Below are positions 1-14,100 of a stretch of DNA of 64,000 bases, one piece after another; within the stretch, counting starts at the first letter, position 1, and each line of letters begins with the position of its first letter. The notes under the pieces are model-generated. The model was not told where the DNA came from. It saw nothing but the letters and a program-made list of their open reading frames with translations, and made no database searches. Both the position numbers and the translations under genes were made by a program. This DNA comes from Amoebophrya sp. A120. Taxonomy: Eukaryota; Sar; Dinophyceae; Syndiniales; Amoebophryaceae. The DNA lies in the NCBI GenBank assembly GCA_905178155.1, contig CAJINV010000004.1:10957655-11021654 (forward strand), given 5' to 3'.

Positions 1-3000
1 GACGACATGATTCTTGCTGCCCCCGCAGCCCTGCAGGACGAGAAATGCCTCAGCGACCGCAATCTTGCGATTGAAACGGTGTGCACGGCTTTGAAAGTGG
101 CCTGGCTTGCTACTTCTTCTATGAAGCTGCAGAAGGGAAGAGAACAGCACCTCCAGGGCGCTCTTGCGTACTACCAGCCAGCAGAAGACGCGGATCTTTG
201 CCACCACGAGGACAACTCGTTCGAACACGAGAAGCACTATGTGGTAGAGGCGCTCGATGAGCTGATCTTTCTTCCAAAAGGAAAAGGGAAAATAAACGTC
301 ACGGCATCGACAATCACCCGCCCGTGGTCAACAGAGAAGGGAGAAAAAGAACCACGCCCTGAAGAAGTTGGACGAAAGGCCGACGACAAAGACGCAAAAG
401 AAAAAGTCCTAGTGTTGCGTCGCAAAAAAATCTTCGCTCACCAGATCTTGCAGGACGGGTTCGAGGAGTTGTTGGATGAGCTGCAGAGTTACGTCTTCCA
501 CTGTCTCCAGCTCCTACAAGGCATGGTCCTTATGCGACGGTCTCAAAAACACGTGTGGCGTGTGCGCAGGGAACAGGCGTTGATCCAGGACTACATGAAG
601 AGGGCCGCTGCGGATGCGCGTTTTGGAAATAAAACCTCCGAGGTGAAGTTCTCGATCGTGTTGAACTATCCTCATGACTTTCGTCACCAAGAAGTACAAC
701 AAGTCGAGGTGAACAAGGCACAAGCAGCCGCTACGGAGCTTTTTTGCGTCCGACACCTTGCGCTCTTTGGTTGCGAGGGGCGCGAAATTATGGCTTCATC
801 TGACGCGGCGGTGGCGACGGAGGGAGGTTCAGTTCGCGAACAATCAGCGAACCGCGACACACCAACTGCAGAGTCGTGCGTCGAGATCTCCAGCATCCAG
901 TTCGGAACGCCTTTTGCGGAGAAGCGCATCTGCATCGGGGATCGCCTGACCCACATCAGTGCCAAGCCATGGATGCGTGTCCGCGAGCAGGTGCCGCTCG
1001 GGAAGGTTCTTTCTTTTTCGTCTTCAGCCGGGGGCAGCGCGGTGCCCGCGATAAAAACTACTTCGCGACCGATTTTCTTGGAGTTTCGGCGACCAGCGGC
1101 CGCGGTTGCCGAGGTTTCCCAGGGGAGTAAGCGGACGCTGGAGAAGCCGCGCTTTCTGAGCGCTTTTGTTTTCGGAGTAAAAGGACCTGAAGATGTAGAT
1201 GATCGGTTCAGTGAGATGAACACAACAAAAGTCGGAGTGGTGCCTGATACTGGTTATACCTCCCCGCCGGACCGACATTTTTACCTGGCAATCCGGCATC
1301 CAGCGGAACGGCGGGGGGAAATTTTTGCTTTCAGAGCAAGCGAGGGACCGCAAGTAGGTGACCGCGATAGAACAACCGCTGTACAAGACGGCGTAGATGG
1401 TGAAGCCAGCGACGCTCTTGACGCAGTGCTGCAGCGCTTTTTTTCGGAGAAAGCGGACCAAAACTTCCACCAAAGCCGCCCTGATGCGTCTATTTGGGAA
1501 AGCTTTGCGCGCGATAAACTCCTGCGACACAAGTCTCGGCGCATTCTGACTGAGAACGACTACGATTGGCTGGCTCAGTGCGAGGATGAATTTCTCGGAA
1601 GTGTCCGCCAGCGCGACGCGGAGCTCGTTGCAGCGCGAATCACCAAGATCGTGCAAGATTTCGCTACAGGAACAGCAGCAGGCGGCGATGGCAATGGGGC
1701 TTCCAATCCCGACCCTGGCGATAAGTCCTCCAGCGCCGAAAGTGGGGCTCCAGCGGGCGCTGGAAAAGAGGAACGACAGAAGAGCGGGCCGCTCCGCCAA
1801 TCTCGGTTCGCGCCCGTCGCTGTCGGCCACGTTGCGAGGACGGCCTGTTCGAAGCTTCTGCACACGCTGCTGCCAAGAGTAAGTGCCAGGTCGCCGCCCA
1901 ATACTGTTGCGGCTGTTGAAAACAAAAAGGACGATTTGGTGTGTGAAGTGTTCGAGTCCGACTACTTTCCGAAGCTGAAAAATAACAGCTTTTCAGTATC
2001 ATCTTCTTCTTCCATAAATAAAGGCAGTACAACTACACGTCGAGGAGACACAACCCCGGCAAGGGTAGTTCAAAAGAAAGCGGCTACTTCAAGCGCCCTC
2101 GTCCGTCGCGTCGTCCTGGAAAACCTCTCCGCCCTCGATCCCACTTTTCTGTTCGACGAGGAGGCGCCCCACAGCGTTTTGTCGGTCCAGCACGCAAGCC
2201 CCGTGTCCATCGCCGGTGTGCTCGTCGGCGACGAACTTTTGGCGATCAATGGCCAGAGGCCAAAGAAGTTTTTGCAAGATTATCAAATGGAAAAGCATCG
2301 TACTCCTACTAAGCGCAGATATGCATGATAAATCTGCTTCCCAAGGTAGATCAGCATGACAAATTCCATTTTCCATTCTGAGGAAATTTGTCATGCGATT
2401 TATACTAGTACGATACTTATACTTTTGCAATGCATAAAGATTCGAATTCGACGAATTCCATGCGACAAAGGCCGCTAGCGTTGTTGTTCCTGGATTCAGT
2501 GAAATTGGCTGGATTGCTGGCGCCCTTCCTACCGGGCGTGGAGACGATGATGCGGCGGCAGAGGTTGAAGGTGCAAGTAGAGAACAAGCAAAGTAGACGT
2601 GCCGCTCGCCCTGCAGGTTCGTCCGCAGCGTCGAGTGCACAGGCGCCACAGAAGACCAAGGGCTTCGCAACTGCTTCGTCGGAAAGGCCGAGGGGCGGAC
2701 ATGCAAATGGCAGTTCTATTGGCACTAGCACTACACCCCCTTCGAAATTCGCACCAAAAGGCCGTCAGCTTGTGTCTAGCAGTGGTAGTGGAGCTGGCAG
2801 CAAAGCCGCAGAGAGCGCGAGTCGCATGGCGCGTCAGGGTGACGAGAAAAGTCAAGCACTCTCGAGCACCACAAACATGAAAACAAGAGGAACAAAAACG
2901 AGTGAAATGATCGAACCTACGAGCAAGACTCAATGCGAAATAGCAAAGCCGAAATCTGAATTCGCGGAGCTATCACCGCAACCGAAAGTTGAGAGCTCCG

Positions 3001-4400
3001 GGCCAACGGTGAGGGGCAGAAATCGGCTGCAGCAAGGGTCGCCTGCGATACTACTTGCTACGGAGCCATCGCCAGAGGGTGCAGGAGCTTCCGCTGGAGA
3101 ATTTTTCGATGAGGAACCTCCCAACAGACCTTATGGGGCTGAGCGATCTACGTTTCAGCCATTCATCAAAACTCCCGCACAAGAAAGGACAAACGAAGCC
3201 GCTTCGTTTTTGAATGCTCTCTACGCACCAAAAGCATCTTCAGATGAAACTACAGCGGCCGCCCAAATTCCGCTCTGTGTCGTCAGCAAATCGTCTTCCC
3301 TTGGTTTCACGTATTGCGGCTCAGTGTCCGCCGGCCACGTTCTCGTTCGGACCGTTTTGCCCGATTCGCTCCCCGCGCTCCTTGGTGTCACACCGGGCAC
3401 AGCAATCGCGTCCGTGAATGGAGTGCGTGTCTCTAGTACAACGATTCGCGGTGGAGTAGAACTTCAATCCGAACATCATCATCTTCATCAAACCGAAGAT
3501 AGCGAAGATTTTCTCGACCAGCAGCTAAGCAAGAGACCGTGTGTGGTCGTGTTTGACCCACCCTCTTCCTATTCCGTGAAAATTAACCATCCCCATCCAT
3601 TTTGTGCATGACAAACAGAGGATTTTATGTATGTTTTGCATGACAACCTGGATGGGGATGGTTAATTTTCAGGGGATACTTCCCAACACTTGCGGCAGCT
3701 TGAACTGGAGAACAAACTTTTTCCAGACAAAGCAGAGAAACGAAAGAGAGTCGAGAAGGCCATGCGGTTCCTCGCTGAGGACCTTTTTCCTCTTTGCCCG
3801 AACGTTTTCGTGCAGAATGAAATTGCGACTTCGAAAAATTTGAGCTCGTCAAAACGGGAAGAAGGATCTGGTGCCGCTGCTGCCGATGCCGACGCTGGCC
3901 GGAGACACGAAATCCGTCTCACTACCTCCTTTGCTGACCTAGCTACTGTCTTGTGGCATAAGGAAAAGCCAGCGGACTCGCTAGCTGCTGGCACGGCATC
4001 TTCATCGTCTGCATCTTCAGCGATTATCAGACCTACCACACGGGAGCTTGATAGTACTGCTGAGGGAAGCGGAAGTAGAAGCGGCGTTACGAGCAGGACA
4101 GACACTGCTGCACGACCTCCAACCCTTTTCGATCAAACTTCAGTGTCGGACGTGGGGATCACGCTGTGGGGTCACCCATCGGACCGAGTTTTCGTGTCCA
4201 AAGTCACCTACCCGTCGGTTGCGGACAGCCACGGAATTCGAATCGGGGCGGAACTGGTGAAGATCAATGGCTTTCCTTTGCCGTTGCCGTTCCAGGACTT
4301 GGAAAAAGTCGAGGCTGTGGTCAACAAAGTAGCGGCCGATGGGATATCGACAGAAGTGAGCAATTCAGTCGCGTTGGACTTTTTGCAGCTGCGAGGCTAA
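1..4400 (+). CDS. Multi-PDZ-like protein, 5'-partial
   Basis: Three exons (to 2280; 2442-3569; 3684-4400) read as one open frame of about 1,372 codons from the ATG at 7. The frame is also open upstream of it, so the true start may lie outside the window. Both introns are introner elements, and removing each with one direct-repeat copy keeps phase 0 exactly. I see four PDZ-like segments: near residues 292-365 (VEISSIQFGTPFAEKRICIG), near 700-755 (GVLVGDELLAINGQ), near 1035-1090 (LGFTYCGSVSAG and LGVTPGTAIASVNGVRV), and near the C-terminus (GIRIGAELVKINGFPLPLP). The recurring G-x-x-h-x-x-IN-G pattern is the usual second half of a PDZ fold. Between them lie Ser/Ala/Thr-rich disordered linkers. 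PDZ domains bind C-terminal peptides in scaffolds; that role is inferred from the family and the partner is unknown. No catalytic domain is visible in this part. Confidence 0.72.
2281..2436. mobile_element. Introner element family I in PDZ gene (156 bp)
   Basis: Direct repeat AAGAT at 2276-2280 and 2437-2441. The left end carries AAAAGCATCGTACTCCTACT and the right end carries the inverse, with a 6-nt TACTTA-type interruption before CTTTTGCA. Inner boxes resemble GCATGACAAATT / AAATTTGTCATGC. Excision gives FLQD|SNSTNSM in frame. Confidence 0.9.
3570..3678. mobile_element. Introner element family V in PDZ gene (109 bp)
   Basis: Direct repeat CTTCC at 3565-3569 and 3679-3683. The terminal inverted repeat AATTAACCATCCCCATCCA is perfect over 19 nt. 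This is the shortest element in the window, almost all stem, with TGCATGACAAAC-type boxes in the loop. Excision joins PSS|QHLRQLELE in frame. Confidence 0.92.
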
Positions 4401-5153
4401 GTCGTTGTACCACCGCGCGCTCATCATCTTCTCGCGATTTTATACTTGAGGAGGAACATAATCACAAATCGTAGATGGAAGGCGAACAAGTTCGAAGAAC
4501 GAAAAGCCTGCGCGAACCTTTCCGACGGAGACTCAGACTGTTTTTACTTTCAGTCGCAGCCACTCGCAGCAGCAGTGGTTGCGAACATGGATACGACAGT
4601 GTTAATATGCATGTAGATGTACAAAGCCGATCATCGCGACCTGTTGATCTGATGGACCAGGATTCAATGTTTCGAGGAAGCCGGAGCTGTTCTACTTCTA
4701 TCCCGTGCCTGCGTCGGTTCTTGTGTCGCCTTGCGTGTAGTAGACCATCGTACGTTTCTGTTTCAATGCGAACCTCTATTCTCGTAAAGATGCTGTCTTT
4801 TTTTCCCGTAAAATGGCTGGTCTGTCGGTCTGCTCGTTGTCGGTAGGTCTGAATTTCATTTCATGTACCCAGCTGCCACTGCTCGGTACAACTACACCTT
4901 CAATACTATCTCACTCAGTTTTTTTGTGCTCGTCCTCGTTGTGTCATCGTCGTCGAAGCTGATTTGAGATGCGACTGCAGCAAGAAACAAGGGCATTTGC
5001 CCTGGTGGACTCAACAAATTATTATAAAAGTAAAGACCTCGTCGATGCAGCGCATCAGCATCACATCACGAGAAATTGCTTGATTCTTCGGAGCGATTTA
5101 CTTGTACGAATGTAAAAGCTTCGGTGAACACAAAAATAGTAACCCAACCCGAC
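4401..5153. other. Intergenic spacer
   Basis: The spacer separates the stop of the PDZ gene from the ATG of the cyclic-nucleotide-binding gene on the same strand. Short open frames occur, but none continues a neighbour or shows recognisable protein features. I see no introner-type inverted repeats here. It presumably holds the 3'UTR of one gene and the promoter and 5'UTR of the next. Confidence 0.5.
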
Positions 5154-8100
5154 ATGGCCCCACTGGATCCGCGCCAGACCGTGGCGCTGTCGCCCGGCAA
5201 GATGCCGGGGAGCACAATGCAGGAGCAGTTCGGAGAAAAGCTCTGCAGCCGAATGTCGATCGTGAACCTGCATCCGACGTCCGACCGGCTAGAGCGACCA
5301 AAGTCCGCTTGTGGAAAACTCGAATCTCCGTTTGGAAAACTGGTTCGAAGTTTTTTTTCAAATGATCAACGGAGTTTGAATGGAATCTGTAGCGCGTGTC
5401 TTTCTTGACTACCTGCCAAGCAGTCGTGCTTCTTATTTCTATAAGGACATACTTTCCCAAATACAACAGGTCCGCACCTCCCGCTGGGTCGAGCACGCTG
5501 CGAATTACTTTGAAAGATGTTCCAAGCTCGAGCCCAACCGGCAGATTTCCGAGGAAGCCTTTCTCAAGCAGCTTTCGGACGAGCACGAGCGAGAACGAAT
5601 TGCGGCTGCAGGAGAATCAAGCGCAACTGTTGAGGCAGGACAGGCACAGCTGGATCAAGAAAATTTACCTCCTGGTGGAAACATCACCCCGATATCGGCC
5701 GCGTCTTCTTCTGCAAAGGGAGGAAGTGCTGGGATGATTACAAACAAAACGGGTACAACAACAGCAGCAAATCCAAACTCGACTAAACCTGCAGGAGCCA
5801 CCAGCACGACCGTGAAACTCCCCTCCGGAATCATCGAGCTTTCCCCCAACACCGGGTATCTTATCCTCGAGGATGGCGTGGAGCTTTGGGAAGTTACCAC
5901 CGTCGACCAGGACTGGCTTGACAACTGGTCCGCGCTGCCGATCAAGAGTCGGCTGCAGGCGGAAGTGAAGAGCATGGACGGGAACAAGGTAAGCAGGAGA
6001 TCTCTGCTAGTGGAGCCGCCAACGATGGATGGACAAGCTGGTGCGGGTTCGGCTTCGTCGAATATTAAACTGATGAAGAACAAACCACTCTCTCCACAAT
6101 CTCCTCCCGGAGACGGCATGGGAACAAGTAGCAGCGCAACAAAAACTGCTGGCGCGGCAGTACTAGCACATCCTGCGGGTGAAAGTGACAAAGACCCAGC
6201 GGCCTCGTCCAGTACCACCGCGCCGATGCTCAAATTGCTTTCCCGCTGCTCCGTCGCGGCCTTGGAAGCGGAAGGTGAAGCCAAGGACGATGTTGATGAA
6301 GCGCAAGTACAGCCAAAAAGACTCGAGTACAGGGTCGGGCGGCGGAGACTCCTTCAGTGTGGGAATTTTGTGAATGAAAGGCTCGTCCTCGGGCTAGAAA
6401 ATCTCGAGAAGCTCCCCTACCAGCGTCAGTTTCTCGTGTATCAAATGCCGCTTGAGGAACAGGAAGAAAAAATCATAGACGAATTGGAGGACTACGGGCC
6501 CTGGAGCCACGACGCGGACGCGAAGAAAAACAGCATGAGTAAGCAAGTCAATGTCCGGATGAACAAGAATAAAAAGATGCTACTTCAAAAGCAGAAATCC
6601 TCTACTTCGCTAGTGAACGAGGCGGAGCACGTCGCTCTGAAGTTTTCGCGAAAGGAGTTCGAAGACAGTCTGACCGCCGCGTTTGGCGCTATGCATGGCA
6701 AAAGTATCGTACTAGTATGAATTGCATGACAATAAATGTTTCCAAAAGGAAAAATGAAATTTGTCATGCTGCTTCAGGTGAAGAGCTAGATCTGTAATGC
6801 ACGCCGGGCATTTAATATACGAGTACGATACTTTAACTTTTCTTGCACGGGATATGCGCCGAGCAGCTCCAAAATGAGGTCCTCAGTACTTCTGCCACGA
6901 CACCGGGCGGTATAACAGTGCACAACTCCCCCTCCCCCTCATTTGTATAGCATGAACGGCAATACAAGCATCAGCAAGAATGCCGGTTTTGCATGACAAA
7001 TTTGCGGTGGAGTATGGTGCTATTTGGGCTACCAGAACTTGTCATGCAAACAGTGTCAAGAGGCAAAGGGTGGATTGGGTATTTTGCATGACAAATGAGG
7101 GGGAGGGGGAGTTGTGCACTGTCATAGGCGGTGCGTCTGGTGTCGACAGCACGGGGCACCAGAACAAAACTGGCGCTGCTGGACTCAACCAGCAACAGAC
7201 CGCGATCCAGAAGACCAAAACGGTAATCGCACCGTCGAACAACCACAGCCCGGTGCACCGCGAGATCTCGCGGGAGTTCGTCCGCGGGACGACCAGTCGC
7301 GACCGGGCGAAGCTGATGCAATTTGTGTTGCAAAGACAACAGGAAAGGTACGACCGATTTATGGCGCGAGCTGCAGCGGCTGCTACCAGTCCTATGATCC
7401 AGCCTCCACGACAAGTGAATGGCGCCGCGGTTGCCCGGGTGGCTTCGTACACCAACGACCTGGAGGACGACGAGGAGGATGAGGACGATTTGGACCACGA
7501 GGGCTTGGGGAAACTACTGCGGGGCTTGAAGCACGTGTACGCCACGGTGGTGCGCTTGGATGCGTTCCAGGACTGCAAGGAGAGCTTCATTTACAGCATG
7601 GTGTTGTACTGTACCGATATCAAGACCTATTTACCAGGTACAGCTTTTCGCTGTGCTGGTGCAGCTCCTAGTAACGAACATGTCCTCAGCAACATCCAGA
7701 GGGATATGCTTATACTATGCGTGTCCCTATGCAGTGTTGTATCTAATGCTCATCAGAATCAGAGCATGAACAAATTAAACTTTCACCATCATCCAAAAAC
7801 AGGCGAATCGATCATCCGACAGGGTGATACGGGCAGTTGGATGGGTATGATCATTTCTGGTACCGCGAACGTCGAGGTAAACCGCAGCACTGAAGACGAA
7901 AAGGACCAGGATGCAGAGCAAGATCAATACGGTCATCATCTGTCTACCCAGCAACAGAACGCAGTTACGAAAAAGCAAACAACCGCTTCTCCTAGCTCGG
8001 GTCTTCTGACAGCTCCGCCCTCCAAGCGGATCTTTGTGCGCTCCCTGTTCGACGGGGCGGTGTTTGGGGAGCTTTCGCTTCTCGGAATCGCGAACGTGCG

Positions 8101-11100
8101 GTCCGCGACCATCACCGCGAAGCTGTTCACGAATTTGTGCATCCTGCGGCGCGCGGACTTCATTTTGCTGTTGCAAAGATTTCCGGACGCGGCAGCGAGT
8201 TTGGCGAAGCTGGCGCGGCACAGAATCAAGGACTTCTTCGTGAACCACCCAAACGAGGCGAAGATGCTGAAGGACTTAGCCCTGTTCAAGCAGCAGTGCT
8301 CGACTCAGTTCTTGGACTTGCTTCAGAAAAAAGTGACGTTGAAATTTTTCGACGCGGGCGAGGTCATTGTGACGGAAAGGTCCCGTTCGGACGGAAACAT
8401 GTACGTGATCCAGTTTGGGTGCTGCTCGGTTTCCATCCGAGGGACGAACATCGCGACGTTGCAAGACGGGGAGTATTTCGGGGAGCAAACGGCGCTGGGG
8501 ATGAGCGACGTGTATAGTGGAACTACTGGTGCGTTGATGTTGGTATACCATTCCGTAGAAGACGAACTTAGTAGGCCAAGCAGATTACATTTGATCGAAA
8601 ACAATAGACAAAGCTATAGTAAGTGTAAGCTGCTACTTGCATTGCAATTCTTGCACCATCATGTAGTCGTGACGACTTAGAAGAAAGCGTGATGTTCTTG
8701 TACAGGCACAGCGCACTGACTACCCCAATCCCATGTCTTGAAGAAATAAATCTCAATTAGCTACACCGCCACCGTGACCGCGGGGTCGATTTGCCTGGTC
8801 CACATCCTCTCCCGGGAGTCCATTCAGGAGGCGCTGAACGTGTGTCCCTCGGAGTTGAAGATTTTCAAAAACGTCGCCGGCCGCCCAAACCACGCGTTGA
8901 AACTGAGTCAGATCCCGTTTTTTCAGGATATAACGCGCTCAGGGGTTACAATCTCAAACGTTGCGAATAGAATCTGGAATTTCTGTTGCAAAGTACGCAA
9001 AGTCTGGTCTACTCCAAAAGGAGCGCGCGTGACAAGTTTCGGAGCTCCAAACCCCATGAGAATCTGACAAAATTTGTATTGCGAAAAGCCCAAGTCTCAG
9101 TATGGTACTGATGCTGTTCATGCAAGACAAATTCCAGACTCTATTGTAACGTTTGAGAATGTAACGTTGGAGAACCCCATACAGGACCTGAACCCGGAAT
9201 TCTGCCGGATTCTACAGGACACAACCATGGACGACATGCTGGTTTTGCCCGGGGACATACTGGTCCGGGAGTCCGCACTGGCCGACTCCATGCTTCTGCT
9301 GCAGAGTGGGAGTGTAATAAAGGAAGCAGCTTCTTCGCTGCATGATGATGATGTTGACATATGAGAAGATAATTGGTGTGCGTTTGCGTGTAAACACGTT
9401 CATGCAGAAGCTGTGCAAGTTATAGAAGTAAAAATCTTCATCCCTTTCCCTACTCAGGTCGACGTGCTGGTGAACCGCGGGCACCACAAGGTCCGCGAGA
9501 TCCAGGCCCCACCGGTTCACACGTTCGGCGAGTTTTCGCTGGTCGAGGGGTGGAGCAGCCGCCGGACCGCCACGCTGAAGGCCAACACCGTTTGCTACGT
9601 GCAGGTCTTGCACAGGTCTGTCGTGAAGAACGTGCTCCAGCGGGATTTCCCGCAGGAAATTCGGAAGTTTGAATCCCTAGCCGCGAAGCACCTGTACCAG
9701 CTACCTCCCAGCGGGAATTTGTACTTGGATATCCCGCTGTTCCGTGACTCCCCCTCCCGGTTTCTGTACAAACTAGATTTGTTTTCCGAGCGGTGCATCT
9801 TCTACACGGGCGATGTCATTGTGGAGCCCACGACGCAACCAAGCAGTCCAGCTAGGGGCCAGCGAGGGAGAGACGCTGAGGACCACTCGATGGAAGCTGT
9901 GGATGCGGATGGTACGATAAGCGAGCAGGACCATCTATGGATGTGTCAGAGTTGAAATCGACAAAGTTGAAATAATTTGTCATGCATAAAATGGATGCCA
10001 GTTGGAACCCATTTTCCAAGTGGCGCATGACAAATTTCGGCGGTCCCTAAATCCAGTTTGTCATGCTGTTTAGGCAAATAATAGTGATTTTCTCATGCTA
10101 CTTTAGCAGCTCGAGCTGCAACCCCAAACAGGCTTACAATCGGCCTCACTTGCCTGCTCTGCAACACACGCACCTCGGGGCAGGCATTTTTTGCAATACA
10201 AATTATTTCAACTTTGACGATTTCAAACCTGACGCTTCCATACCATCATGCAGCTGGTGGTTCATTGTTATCCGGCGAAAAAACAAAGCCGGACCACAAA
10301 AACGCCCCTAGCAAAGACGACGACAAGGACAACCATTCGATTGCTTCGTCCGACGACGCCAGCAACTTAGCGTCGTCCCCGAACAATTTGGCGTCAAACT
10401 CGAAAAAGCTCGGCTTTTCGCGCCGTCGATCCGCCGACGTGGCGCTCGACTCGCCGTCGGCCAGGAACAGTATCGACGGGGCGCACATGACGCGGTCCAT
10501 GGACTTGCGGATACGGCGAACCATTTCCTCCGCGGAGGAGGTCCCGGCCGACCTGGCCTGGGCGGAGCGGAAATCGGTAAGGGGAAAGCCCGTTGGGCCC
10601 ACGGAGTCGTCGAGGAGGCGGGAAAGCGAGCAGTTCGGGAAAACAACAACGGACCGGATAAATCTGAAATACCTTCCGGTATCATGTAGTACAGGATTAC
10701 GTTCAGTTTTGGTCTGGAAGCTGTAGTTGATAAAAGAAGATCATCTTCTGAAGGTGGCATGCTGCACAGGCATGTCCTCTCAGTATTGCTCAGTGCATGA
10801 CTTTCGTGTTGATTGTGATGGTCGCCTTCGGAGCAGGAGGTGGTAGCAATAGAGATGAAGTTCTTTCACCCAAACTGTTTCACCTAATAAACTGTACAGC
10901 CCGACTTCCAAGCGCTGTTCATGCTTCTGAAGGGCGAGTTGGAGGTTTTGCACGGCGATGAGGTCATCACCACGCTTAAGTCCGGGGACACGTTTGGCGA
11001 AATTTTCGCCCTGGGCCTGCGGTCCGACCGCGTGGCGACCATTCGGGCGAAGACTCTGTGTGATATCCTGTCCGTTGAGAAGTCCGCCCTCGACGCAGCG

Positions 11101-14100
11101 CTCGCGGAGTTTCCGGAGGAGCGGAAAAGACTGGAAGCCATCGCCATCGAAAGACTGAAGGACTTCGAGCTGGTGACCGGTCTGGTAACTGGCGCGGACC
11201 CGGCCAGCAGCAAGGAAGCGTCGCCTGTTGGAGTGGCGCCGACGAGTGGTCTCTTGGAGGCAGAGTCTCCCACTGCAGCCATGCTGCAGAACAAGTCATC
11301 TTCAGGTCTTCTCAAAAAACAGCGCAGCAGCGCGAATTTGGGTGGAGGTGTTGGTACTAGTACAGGAGGGAAAAATAACACAACAAGTGCCGGTATGAAT
11401 TGCAAAAGTATCGTACTCGTATAAATGCATTAGCATGATTACAAATTTCTTCAGCATGAAAAATAAAATTTGTAATTCGGATTTACCTGAAGAAAAAGAT
11501 TTGTAATGCATGACTGCAATACGTATACGATTGCGATACTTTTGCACAGGATAGCCGATGATCAGAATTGGATGTCGGAGGCCGATCGGTTGCAGCAGGT
11601 TTCTACTTATGCACTGCAAATATGTCTGGGTCTGGAAGGATGCAGCTTGTCATGCTAAATCTGGATCATGCAAAAATTTGTGTTGCATGATTACCAAAAG
11701 GAAACAAAGCTGTCCACTTTTGAACAAGTTGGGAGTGAGTTTCTCATGCAGGATAGGCATAGTAGAGATCTCACAGAATCTGTAACTATGCTAGATCCTG
11801 CATGGCAGACTTCTTGTGTCATACCGAACCTGCATGAGAAGGCTTGTACTCTTCCAGACCCAGACATATTTGCATTTGATACTACTTCCTCATCGTCTTC
11901 CCGCCTGCACTATGCATTGCAAAAGTATCTTACGTAGTATAAGTTGCATCACAAATAATTTTTCAGAAGGAAAAATGTAATGCTGATTCAACTAAAAAGG
12001 GATATTTGTCATGGTGCATGATAGCAATTAGTACGAGTACGATACTTTTGCAGTTCATATGCAAGCAGATTCTACAGCGACCGAGGACGACGACGAAGTG
12101 TCGCGGATTCAGCGGCAGAGAGAGGCGGTCAGCTTGTACCAGGCGAAGCGAGGTGACCCCGGCGAGTCCGATCCCTACCCGGCTATGGAACTGTCAGGAT
12201 TGAAATTGACAAAGTTGAAAAATTTGCGATGCATAAAATCGATACCAGTTGGAAGCCCAATTTCTAAGCGGTGCATGACAAATTTCGGCGCCGTCCTCTA
12301 AATCCAGTCTGTTATGCTGTTTAGCGAAAGAAGGTATCCTTTGCCATGCTACTTTAGCAGCTCTATCCTAGACCCGAAACAGGCGATCAATCGGCCTCAG
12401 TTGCAATCCCCGCAAGACAGTTACTTCGTGCCTTGCATTTTGTGCATCACAGATTATTTCAACTTTGTCGATTTCAATCCTGACACTCCCATACCGGCGA
12501 TCACGAACTTAATCCATGCGCACTACTTGAAAAAGGAGGGACACGACGACGGGAAAATGGTTTCCAGTCCGGACAAGCGGAACCGGAGAGAATTCCTAGA
12601 CGCGTTAGAATCCTTCAACGCGGGGTTTTTGCTCTCCCGCGTTTTCTACAACGAGCATGAACTCGAGCCCGGATCCATCGGATCTTCCCCCCGGACGACC
12701 AAGGCAATTCGGGATAGAGTTGTCAGCTCATCGAACGGGGACCACGGGGACGGCGAAACAAGCGCAAAAAGACCTGGTACTAAAACCCTACTCGGCAGCT
12801 TGACATCAGATGCAGCGGTAGATGAGGCAAAGACTCAAGATGCAGCACCAAGTGGCAGCGAAGATCTCAATGCTGAAACGACGACGAACAAAGCTGCTTC
12901 TTCTACAGGGAAAGAGCAGCGAAGCGTGAAGTTTGCCGCAGTTGGTAGCTCTTCGAGCGACGATGAAGATGGGGAATCGGCTGGGGGTGGACCGATGAAA
13001 GGTAAAAAAGAGATGAAAACTTCTGGAAGAAGTGAGCCGCAGTTGCCAGCACTCAGTTCGCCGCATCCAAACAAGTTCTCGTCAACATTATCACCACCGG
13101 GGAAAAAGACGAAAAATGAAGGCGGAGAGCAAGAAAATGAAACGGATTACAAGCTAAGTCAAATCATGCAGAATGTGTTGGACATCCTAGAGCAAGAAGA
13201 AGAAAACATTCTTCTAACATCAGACGGGGGTGCAAATACAATTCTAAGTACAACAACAGCCAAAACAGCAATCGCGGGCACAGAGTCCACCTCGGAGCCC
13301 CCGCCCCGCCCCTCCACCTCCCCGGCGGTTGTGTCCGCACCGGTCCGTGGGCCGTCTGGTTCTTCGCGGAAAAAGAGTATCGGCGAAGAGATCGCGTCAA
13401 CTAGTTTGCAAGCCCGGCAGGCAAACCGACCAAGAAGGTCGATGCACCGGCTGCTGTCGACCAGCAAGCGGCTTTTGCCGGTATTACAATGAAAAATGCC
13501 CCCAACACGGAATTTGCAGAAGTTTGTCATGCAAAGTTTCCAAATGAAAGGTTTTTGTCTTGCATGAAAGGACTGCGAGCCTTTCTGATGCAGAATGTAG
13601 GTGCGCAAGGTGCCTTGTGCATAACAGATCCGGCTGCTGTTGGGCCCCGTCGCAACACAAAGTCGAGCTATTCAGCATGGAAAATTTGTGATGCTAAGAT
13701 ATGCAAGACGGGAAATGTTTCTATTGGAAGGGTTTGCAATACAAATGGAAATGCTGCCAAGTGTGGGGTGGGGGCATTTTTCATTGTAATAGCCGGGAGA
13801 TGTGATTCTGGATGCGGTCTTGGACCAGAAAACCTGTATCGCAAGAAAAAAGTGTTACAGTTACACATTGTGTTGCGAAACAAGCAAGGCAGGCAACCTT
13901 TGTCATGCAGGAGATGCTTGGCAGCCTCATTTCATTCCTGTTTTCCCTTATAGTCTGCGCGTCACAGGTTTGCTTTGGCATGTCGAGCAACTTTGTGATG
14001 CAGAAACTCCAACAAATGTGTTACTGTAACACTTTTTTCGTGGGAGAACCTGTGAGGGAATCACCGTAGCGGGGATCATCGGGCGACTCTCCGCAATGAC

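Noticed and set aside
6690-6857. Direct repeat TATGC as the boundary of the first introner in the giant gene
   Set aside because: Removal at TATGC leads to a stop after eight codons; the GCGC repeat restores the long frame.
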